DNA from: a bacterium
Lineage (GTDB): Bacteria > Planctomycetota > Planctomycetia > Kolteriales > Kolteriaceae
Reading direction: 5' to 3'
NCBI GenBank assembly: GCA_019753235.1
Contig: JAIELF010000075.1
Coordinates: forward strand, 1-37,764
DNA: 37,764 nucleotides
Part shown: positions 32,952 to 37,764 of the stretch, in pieces
Layout of the letters: every line of letters begins with the position of its first letter
Numbering within the stretch: the stretch's first letter is position 1
Translations under genes and position numbers: made by a program
Notes under the pieces: generated by a model
What the model saw: only the letters and a program-made list of their open reading frames with translations
What the model was told of the DNA's origin: nothing
The model's database searches: none

Positions 32952-33653
32952 TTATTGGCGAACAAAACGATACCCGGCACCCCGGACCGACTGAAAATGA
33001 CGGGGGTTGGCTGGGTCTATTTCGAAGTGTTTGCGGAGTCGCATGACGAAGTTGTCGACCGTGCGGGTCTCTGGTGGGGGGTCCATATCCCAAACCTCCG
33101 TCAAAATCTGCTTGCGACTCAGGACGACCCCCTCCTGGTCGGCAAAGAGTTTCACAAGTTTCATTTCCATCGGCGTCAGCCGACGAGGCTCATCCCCCAT
33201 CCATGCCTGGAAACGCTTAAAGTCGATCCGAGCGGAGCCGAACTCGAGACGTTCTTCGCCGTCCGTCGGCGGGCTCGGCACTCGCTGTTTTCGGCGGCGC
33301 AGAAGATTCCGTACTCGACTTAATAGCTCGGGCAAATGAAAGGGCTTCGTGACGTATTGATCCACCCCAACATCGAATGCCCGGGCTTTATCCTCGGAGA
33401 GCGTTCGAGCCGACAAGACGATGACAGGCAGATCTAAGTCAAAGAGACGGACCTGCTCGCAGATTTCATAGCCCGACATGCCCGGCAACATCAGGTCGAG
33501 AACGATCAAGTCGATGGGCGGATCGGCTTTGGAAATCAGGTCGACCGCATGATTGCCATCCTCGACCACATCGACAGCGTAGCCTTCGGCTTCAAAATTG
33601 AAACGAAGGCCCAAGGCCAGATGCTGCTCGTCTTCAACGATAAGTATCCTCAC
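32952..33653 (-). CDS. OmpR/PhoB-family response regulator
   Basis: A 233-residue regulator. The receiver domain has acidic residues in VEDE at 7-10, the phosphoacceptor Asp53 in VLDLMLPGMSG, and Lys103 in VTKPF. From about residue 130 there is a winged-helix DNA-binding domain with RLTPMEMKLVKLFADQ, VVLSRKQILTEVWD and the C-terminal hairpin GAGYRFV. It starts with GTG, and this GTGA overlaps the stop of the histidine kinase by four bases, so the two are translationally coupled and cognate. Related regulators bind direct repeats near promoters. The next gene downstream on the same strand is the desaturase, a likely target by position. A Pho-type phosphate role cannot be excluded. Confidence 0.95.
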   Translation of the reverse strand: MRILIVEDEQHLALGLRFNFEAEGYAVDVVEDGNHAVDLISKADPPIDLIVLDLMLPGMSGYEICEQVRLFDLDLPVIVLSARTLSEDKARAFDVGVDQYVTKPFHLPELLSRVRNLLRRRKQRVPSPPTDGEERLEFGSARIDFKRFQAWMGDEPRRLTPMEMKLVKLFADQEGVVLSRKQILTEVWDMDPPPETRTVDNFVMRLRKHFEIDPANPRHFQSVRGAGYRFVRQ

Positions 33654-34555
33654 GATGCCGACCTGCCCGGAAGCGAGACTTCAAAGACCGAACCCGACTC
33701 TCGGCCTCGGCCATGAACGGTCACGTTCCCTTTCATCTTGCGGACCAATGTATGGACGATGTACAGGCCCAAACCGGTCCCCTTCTGCGTCCGTTCCAGC
33801 TCCCTCCCACCTCGAAAAAAGAGCCCAAATATCTTTCGGCGAAGGTCGAGAGGAACCCCCTCTCCGTTGTCGGCGATGCGCGTGATAACACGGTCGGGCG
33901 AGATGAATTCGACATCGATCTCAACTTCAGGGATCGACGCCCCGTACTTGACGGCATTCTCGATCAGGTTGCCGAAAATCATTTCCATCGCCAGACGTGC
34001 CCCCCGCGCGAAGGCCGGCTGGACCCTCAGCTTAACGGTTTCCGGAGGCCGATGCTGGGCTCGGCAGGCAATCTCGGCACAACGGCGAAGCAACGGCTCC
34101 ATCTCGATATCCTCGAGTTCCGCCTCGGTCACGATCGCATCAAGCCGACCGATTTGAAGGAGTTGACTGATGAGCTGATCGAGTCGATCGACATCGTCCA
34201 TCATCACGCGATAGAACTGCTCGCGCTGCGATTCGTCGACTTTCCGCAAGAGAAGTGTCTCGAGGTAAAGACGGACCGACGCCAGCGGGCTCTTGAGTTC
34301 ATGCGTCACGCTGTCGACAAAGTTGGCTTGGCGGAGGTTCAATTGAACTTCTTTGATCGTCACGATCGTGTAGAGAACCAACCCGATCAACACGAGCGCG
34401 AAGAGGACGATGCCAATCGTCATGGCGCTCCAGTAGCTTTCCATCGCAAGCAGGACAATCCAGCAAACCATTAAGGCGATGTTCAGGCCGATGAGAGCGA
34501 CCGAAAGCGTGATGGGAAAGCGGAGCCGCCATCGCCGATTGAAGGAGAGTGCCAT
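33650..34555 (-). CDS. Intramembrane-sensing-type histidine kinase
   Basis: A 301-residue kinase with two transmembrane helices at about 14-38 and 44-66, joined by a loop of only about five to eight residues. There is hence no extracytoplasmic sensor domain. No HAMP or PAS domain follows. The phosphoacceptor helix starts almost at once with FVDSVTHELKSPLASVRL (His85). The ATPase domain has NLIENAVKYG, ADNGEGVP, FGLFFRGG and GTGLGLYIV. Kinases of this plan are generally thought to sense events within the membrane or to answer to a membrane partner. It is the first gene of the pair and overlaps the regulator start. It diverges from rplM by 227 bases. The signal is unknown; membrane state is my inference from structure and neighbours. 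Confidence 0.93.
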   Translation of the reverse strand: MALSFNRRWRLRFPITLSVALIGLNIALMVCWIVLLAMESYWSAMTIGIVLFALVLIGLVLYTIVTIKEVQLNLRQANFVDSVTHELKSPLASVRLYLETLLLRKVDESQREQFYRVMMDDVDRLDQLISQLLQIGRLDAIVTEAELEDIEMEPLLRRCAEIACRAQHRPPETVKLRVQPAFARGARLAMEMIFGNLIENAVKYGASIPEVEIDVEFISPDRVITRIADNGEGVPLDLRRKIFGLFFRGGRELERTQKGTGLGLYIVHTLVRKMKGNVTVHGRGRESGSVFEVSLPGRSAS

Positions 34556-34685
34556 TTCTCGTCATGCTCCAAGGAACCAGAGAGATCCCGCGGACCGAAA
34601 CATTCCCCCTGGACTGTGAACAGCCGTATCCTATCAAAACTAGAGGGGTGGTTGTCGAGCCCGCGGGGTCGGTTCTGTTTCGGCC

Positions 34686-34706
34686 CCCTTCGTCGAAAAC
34701 GAAGGG
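34686..34706. other. Hairpin upstream of the rplM promoter
   Basis: CCCTTCG and CGAAGGG form a perfect seven-base-pair stem with a seven-base loop, in the divergent gap between the histidine kinase and rplM, about ten bases before the -35 element. It may be an operator or an upstream-activity structure; no T run follows. Confidence 0.3.
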
Positions 34707-34716
34707 ACCAAGCGGG

Positions 34717-34744
34717 TTGACGTTGATCCGATCCCCCCTACATT
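34717..34744 (+). promoter_or_regulatory. Probable promoter of rplM-rpsI
   Basis: TTGACG (34717-34722) and TACATT (34739-34744) are spaced by 16 bases. The start of transcription would lie near 34751, about 30 bases before the rplM ATG. The ribosome site before rplM is weak. Confidence 0.55.
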
Positions 34745-34782
34745 AGATGCTTCGAGTTCATTAAGAGAACGGTCATAAACCA

Positions 34783-35217
34783 ATGAATACGTTGAGTCTA
34801 AAGCCGGCTGAAGTCAAGCCGCAGTGGTGGATTGTCGATGCGACGGACAAAGTCGCGGGGCGTCTGGCCACCGATGTTGCCCGCGTTTTGATGGGCAAGC
34901 ATTCGCCACAATACACGCCGCACGTCGTTTGCGGCGACTTTGTGATCATCATCAATGCCGACAAGGTGAAACTGACTGGATCGAAATGGCAAAAGAAGGT
35001 GTACGACAAGTACACCGGATACGTCGGGGGTCGCAAGACCATGACGGCCGAGCAGATCCATGCAAAGAGCCCGCGGTTTGTGATTGAGCACGCTGTTTGG
35101 CGGATGCTCCCCAAGAGCAAATTGCAGAAGCTGATGATGCGTCGGCTGAAGGTCTATGCGGGGGTGGATCATCCGCATCAGGCCCAACAGGCCCAGGAAC
35201 TCAAAGTCAACGCTTGA
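34783..35217 (+). CDS. rplM: 50S ribosomal protein L13
   Basis: L13 is an early-assembling protein of the large ribosomal subunit that binds 23S rRNA. The 144-residue length is as expected. Family features are clear: MNTLSLKPAEVKPQWWIVDATDKVAGRLA at the N-terminus, then MGKHSPQYTPHVVCGDFVIIINADKVKLTG. The middle has KWQKKVYDKYTGYVGG and the end has AVWRMLPKSKLQKLMMRRLKVYAGVDHPHQAQ. It is first in a two-gene operon with rpsI, the usual arrangement in bacteria, 19 bases apart. Only a poor Shine-Dalgarno sequence precedes it, which is not rare for planctomycete genes. It diverges from the histidine kinase gene. Confidence 0.98.
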   Translation: MNTLSLKPAEVKPQWWIVDATDKVAGRLATDVARVLMGKHSPQYTPHVVCGDFVIIINADKVKLTGSKWQKKVYDKYTGYVGGRKTMTAEQIHAKSPRFVIEHAVWRMLPKSKLQKLMMRRLKVYAGVDHPHQAQQAQELKVNA

Positions 35218-35236
35218 TCGAGGGGCGAGGTAGATC

Positions 35237-35638
35237 GTGGTCAAGGATAAAGCAGGCTGGATCTGGGGCACGGGACGCCGAAAGTCGGCAGTCGCTCGCG
35301 TACGTCTTCGCGATGGCGCCGGCAAGATTGTGATCAACGGCCGACCGGTGGAAACATTCTTTACCGAGACCAGGCATCGGAACGATGTCGTGGCTGCGCT
35401 CGAAGTCACGCAGATGACTCAGAAGGTCGACGTGTTTATCAACTTGGCTGGGGGTGGCTACTCGGGCCAGGCTGGCGCCGCACTTTTGGGAATCGCCCGC
35501 GCGCTCAAGAAGATGAACCCTGAGTTCGACCACGTCCTTCGCGACAACGGCTTTCTCACGCGAGATAGCCGAGAAGTCGAGCGAAAGAAGTACGGTCAGA
35601 AGAAGGCTCGCAAACGCTTCCAGTTCTCGAAGCGATAA
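35237..35638 (+). CDS. rpsI: 30S ribosomal protein S9
   Basis: S9 is a small-subunit protein whose basic C-terminal tail reaches the P-site tRNA. The 133 residues show GTGRRKSAVARVRLRDGAGK near the start, GGGYSGQAGAALLGIARAL in the middle, and the ending TRDSREVERKKYGQKKARKR followed by FQFSKR. The conserved terminal Lys-Arg is present. The start is a GTG with GAGGTAGATC just upstream. It follows rplM by 19 bases and is certainly cotranscribed with it. A hairpin 70 bases downstream may end the operon. Confidence 0.98.
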   Translation: MVKDKAGWIWGTGRRKSAVARVRLRDGAGKIVINGRPVETFFTETRHRNDVVAALEVTQMTQKVDVFINLAGGGYSGQAGAALLGIARALKKMNPEFDHVLRDNGFLTRDSREVERKKYGQKKARKRFQFSKR

Positions 35639-35956
35639 CGTACTTTGGCTCGGTAACATTCGACTATCAGGCCTATTCTTTTCGAAACACTTTGAGCCGT
35701 TTCTTTCGGCAGGACCCATCGGGTCACCTGCCCATAGAAGCGGTTCTGGTTTTTGATTCGCCCCTGAAGTGCAGATGCCAGGGAAGGCTTGATCCGGGGC
35801 AAAACATTCCACAAAACCAGTAGCGAAAAAACCAACGTTTGCCGAGCAGAGAAGCGTCTAAGAAGATAGGATCGTTCGAGTCAAAACGGACTCAGGGTAT
35901 CTCGCCTGCGGCCCAGGAGCACATTTTCGAAGCAGTCATCGGCGGGGAGGTGTTGT
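35639..35956 (+). other. 318-base gap after rpsI
   Basis: It holds a probable terminator hairpin at 35708-35732. The right half is richer in A and T and should carry the promoter of the following hydrolase gene, but I see no clear -35/-10 pair. ORFs here are shadows on the minus strand with no support. Confidence 0.4.
35708..35732 (+). terminator. Hairpin after the rplM-rpsI operon
   Basis: GGCAGG-ACCC pairs with GGGT-CA-CCTGCC around a three-base loop, ten base pairs with a two-base bulge. No T run follows on the plus strand, so it may act as a weak or Rho-assisted terminator. Confidence 0.4.
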
Positions 35957-37288
35957 TTGAACGTTTTACTGTGCGCATTGTTGAGTGTTGTCGGACTGGA
36001 TCCCGCCTCGGGTCGGCTCAAGGAGTTTGTCACGAAGCCTGACCCTTCCTTCCAGTGGGAAGTTCGAGCGACACAAAAGCAGCAAGGCATCGAGATCACT
36101 CAGATCAAGATGGTGTCACAAACCTGGCAGGGAATTGCCTGGAAGCACTTCATTTACGTGATGAAGCCCGAAAAAATCACGGTGCCGGGCCACGCCATTC
36201 TCTTCATCACCGGGGGAGGTTGGAACGAGAGCTTCGACAAACCCGCGGGCCCCGGGGCCGAGGTCGATGACCTTCCTCAGGAGGGTTTGGTGTTGGCTCA
36301 ACAAGCGGGCATGCCGGTCGTGGCCATTTCCCATGTTCCATTTCAACCGATGTTCGGCGGGCTCGTCGAGGACGAAATCATCTCGATGACCTTCCTGAAG
36401 TTTTTGGAGACGAGAGACCCCACTTGGCCCCTTCTTTTTCCGATGGTGAAGGCATCCGTTCGCGCCATGGATGTCAGCCAAGAGCACATGAAAAAGACTT
36501 GGAATCTCGACATCAACGGCTTCACGGTGACGGGGGCGTCCAAGCGGGGCTGGACGACTTGGTTGACGGCTGCAACGGGAGATCCAAGGGTGAAGGCGAT
36601 CATGCCCATCGTCATTGACACGCTCAACATGCCCGCGCAGATGAAGCATCAACTCGAAAGTTTCGGCGAGTTTTCTGAACAGATCAAGGACTACACCGAA
36701 AAGGGGATTCAGCAAAAATCCGAAACGGAGATCGGCAAGGAACTCAACCGAATGGTGGATCCTTACTCTTACCGCAAGATGCTCACCATCCCCAAGTTGA
36801 TCGTCAATGGGACCAACGATCCCTATTGGACGCTCGATGCGCTGAATCTCTACTGGGGCGAGCTCGAGGGCCCTAAGTACATCTTCTATGCTCCCAACGG
36901 CGGGCACGGATTGAACCCCGAAGGAATCGTTCGGCTATCGACGACGGCGATCAACTTCGCGAAGATGGCCGCCGGGCAACTGACACTTCCCAAACTCGAC
37001 TGGAAGATTGAAGAAAATGACAAGGGGATGTCACTCAACTTGAAGAGTGACCTTTTGCCTGCCGTCGCTCGGGTTTGGACCGCGTCGGCTCCGACGCGCG
37101 ACTTCCGCAAGAGTAAGTGGAGCCACGTCCATATGGAAACCAAAGATGACGGCTTCACCTTCGAGTTGCCCCGACCGGAGTCCGGCTTCTCGGCCGCCTA
37201 TGCGGAGGCGAAATTCTTCATCGATGGCAAACCCTCTTACTTCTGCACCAACGTCAAGATCTTGCCAGCGAAGGCGCCCGAGAAGTAA
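35957..37288 (+). CDS. Secreted PhoPQ-activated pathogenicity-related (PqaA-like) hydrolase
   Basis: A 443-residue alpha/beta-hydrolase-like protein of the PhoPQ_related family. The N-terminus MNVLLCALLSVVGLDPASG is a short signal peptide. Family segments are HAILFITGGGWNES, VVAISHVPFQPMFG and the nucleophile elbow GASKRGWTTWLTAATGDPRV (Ser195). PKLIVNGTNDPYWTLDA gives a candidate acid, and APNGGHGLNPEG a candidate His. The C-terminal part is beta-rich. The start is a TTG at 35957, six bases after GGGGAGG; no ATG in this frame would keep the signal peptide. In Salmonella PqaA was linked to resistance to a cationic peptide, but the natural substrate is not established. It is preceded by the ribosomal operon and followed by a hairpin, so it is probably a single-gene unit. 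Confidence 0.88.
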   Translation: MNVLLCALLSVVGLDPASGRLKEFVTKPDPSFQWEVRATQKQQGIEITQIKMVSQTWQGIAWKHFIYVMKPEKITVPGHAILFITGGGWNESFDKPAGPGAEVDDLPQEGLVLAQQAGMPVVAISHVPFQPMFGGLVEDEIISMTFLKFLETRDPTWPLLFPMVKASVRAMDVSQEHMKKTWNLDINGFTVTGASKRGWTTWLTAATGDPRVKAIMPIVIDTLNMPAQMKHQLESFGEFSEQIKDYTEKGIQQKSETEIGKELNRMVDPYSYRKMLTIPKLIVNGTNDPYWTLDALNLYWGELEGPKYIFYAPNGGHGLNPEGIVRLSTTAINFAKMAAGQLTLPKLDWKIEENDKGMSLNLKSDLLPAVARVWTASAPTRDFRKSKWSHVHMETKDDGFTFELPRPESGFSAAYAEAKFFIDGKPSYFCTNVKILPAKAPEK

Positions 37289-37325
37289 CCTCTCGTCGAC
37301 GCCCCCTCACTTCTTCAAAACCTGA

Positions 37326-37350
37326 CCGGCCAGGCGTCATGCTTGGCCGG
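37326..37350 (+). terminator. Hairpin after the PqaA-like gene
   Basis: CCGGCCA and TGGCCGG form a perfect seven-base-pair stem with an 11-base loop, 38 bases after the stop. There is no T run. Its right arm and loop share CATGCTTGGCCGG with the hairpin at 14915-14931. Confidence 0.45.
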
Positions 37351-37437
37351 CTGGGAGGCATGTTTAGCCCGCATCTCTAAATGGGACGCAAGGTCGCCCC
37401 ACACCCTGGACCCGCCTGTTTCTCCCAATCTAACTCT

Positions 37438-37453
37438 CATCTTTGCAAAGATG
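37438..37453. promoter_or_regulatory. Perfect 16-base palindrome, operator candidate
   Basis: CATCTTTGCAAAGATG is a perfect inverted repeat without spacer, about 200 bases before the small secreted-protein gene. Its length and symmetry suit a dimeric DNA-binding regulator. No regulator gene is nearby. Confidence 0.4.
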
Positions 37454-37467
37454 GGCAAACCTTGACG

Positions 37468-37553
37468 GTCATAACGATCGACTCAGAGGAACTGACCCCA
37501 GGAATGCTTGACAACCCCTCGACGGCAGCTAGCCTCAAGTACAGTCATAACGA
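37468..37553 (+). repeat. Ten-base direct repeat GTCATAACGA, 76 bases apart
   Basis: The two copies are at 37468-37477 and 37544-37553. Both sit in the control region of the secreted-protein gene. One follows TTGACG and the other lies downstream of TTGACA, so they may mark two promoters or two binding sites. Confidence 0.35.
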
Positions 37554-37646
37554 ATGTAACGATTTTGCTGACCTCTGCGGGCCAAGAGTTTTTGTGGCCG
37601 TGGTCGGCAAGCGCGACGGGCTCGATCAGCACCAAGGAGATTCAAC

Positions 37647-37764
37647 ATGCGTTCCTTTATCACGACGGCCGTCCTGGCTGCCATGGCGTTTTCCACTGTT
37701 GCCCAGGCCGGCTGGACGGCACCCGTGGTCTACAGCTACTACGTCCCCGCGACCGCGCCGGTCG
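37647..37764 (+). CDS. Small secreted protein, N-terminal part (cut by window end)
   Basis: An AAGGAG ribosome site precedes an ATG that opens a frame to the window edge. The first 22 residues, MRSFITTAVLAAMAFSTVAQ plus Ala-Gly, form a clean signal peptide with an Ala-Gln-Ala cleavage site. The mature part starts GWTAPVVYSYYVPATAPV, rich in Tyr, Pro and Val. Planctomycetes have many small exported proteins with Tyr/Pro-rich repeats of this look, but no function can be assigned from 39 residues. The upstream control region is unusually rich in symmetric and repeated elements. Confidence 0.75.
   Translation, partial: MRSFITTAVLAAMAFSTVAQAGWTAPVVYSYYVPATAPV

Larger units (their letters stand above)
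37289..37646 (+). other. 358-base gap with terminator, palindrome and direct repeat
   Basis: No gene is seen. The left part has the hairpin at 37326-37350. The middle has a perfect palindrome at 37438-37453. GTCATAACGA occurs at 37468-37477 and again at 37544-37553, and TTGACA at 37508-37513. It is most likely the control region of the secreted protein that starts at 37647. Confidence 0.5.

Noticed and set aside
34556..34685. Promoter of the histidine kinase gene (TCGACA ... TAGGAT on the minus strand)
   Set aside because: Spacing of 19 bases and weak matches make it too uncertain to list as a feature.
1..37764. CRISPR array, insertion sequence or restriction-modification system
   Set aside because: I looked for regularly spaced repeats, transposase motifs and methylase motifs and saw none; the only recombinase is the tyrosine integrase.

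Overview
The window looks like a piece of a planctomycete (Planctomycetota) chromosome with moderately high GC. The main evidence is a cassette typical of that phylum: a cytochrome c/WD40 protein, a PPC-domain protein, a DUF1549/DUF1553 protein and a DUF1501 protein, in that order at 18116-25943. A PEP-CTERM surface metallopeptidase, a TPR-ExbB-ExbD-ExbD gene set, a Tm-1-like UPF0261 protein and a soluble Ser/Thr kinase fit the same origin. The genus cannot be settled from the sequence alone.

Region 1 (1 to about 5200) is the right end of an integrated element. It holds a tape-measure-like coiled-coil protein, several small ORFs, a zinc-ribbon protein, an unknown 172-residue protein and a tyrosine recombinase. 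The recombinase gene stops five bases from the 3' end of a complete tRNA-Arg(TCT) on the opposite strand, the classic layout of an element integrated at a tRNA 3' end. The other end of the element lies left of the window.

Region 2 (5259-11453, all minus strand) is a housekeeping and signalling run. In transcription order it holds a cysteine desulfurase-like enzyme, a ferredoxin-NADP reductase-like flavoprotein, a PAS sensor histidine kinase starting 10 bases after the reductase, a Ser/Thr kinase with a DFA instead of DFG motif, and accA. A UPF0261 gene diverges from it at 11585. Region 3 (12810-17854, minus) encodes a secreted 973-residue TPR-type protein, an ExbB/TolQ-like channel and two ExbD/TolR-like proteins: an energised envelope machine with no visible TonB or TolA.

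Region 4 (18116-25943, plus) is the planctomycete cytochrome/PPC/DUF1549-1553/DUF1501 cassette. It is followed by an MtfA-like zinc peptidase, which overlaps tail to tail with a propeller/phosphoesterase fusion. Next comes a PEP-CTERM HExxH metallopeptidase with a clear intrinsic terminator and a long leader.

Region 5 (31788-34555, minus) is in my view the most interesting. It holds a histidine kinase with two membrane helices and almost no extracytoplasmic loop, an OmpR-type regulator overlapping it by four bases, and a delta-9-type acyl desaturase just downstream. Between regulator and desaturase is an AT-rich gap with overlapping alternative hairpins and a promoter-like sequence. This suggests a membrane-state sensor controlling lipid desaturation, built from protein families other than Bacillus DesK/DesR.

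Region 6 (34717-37764, plus) holds rplM-rpsI behind a good promoter, a secreted PhoPQ-activated-pathogenicity-related (PqaA-like) hydrolase with a TTG start, and the beginning of a small secreted protein cut by the window edge. A perfect 16-base palindrome and a direct repeat lie upstream of that last gene.
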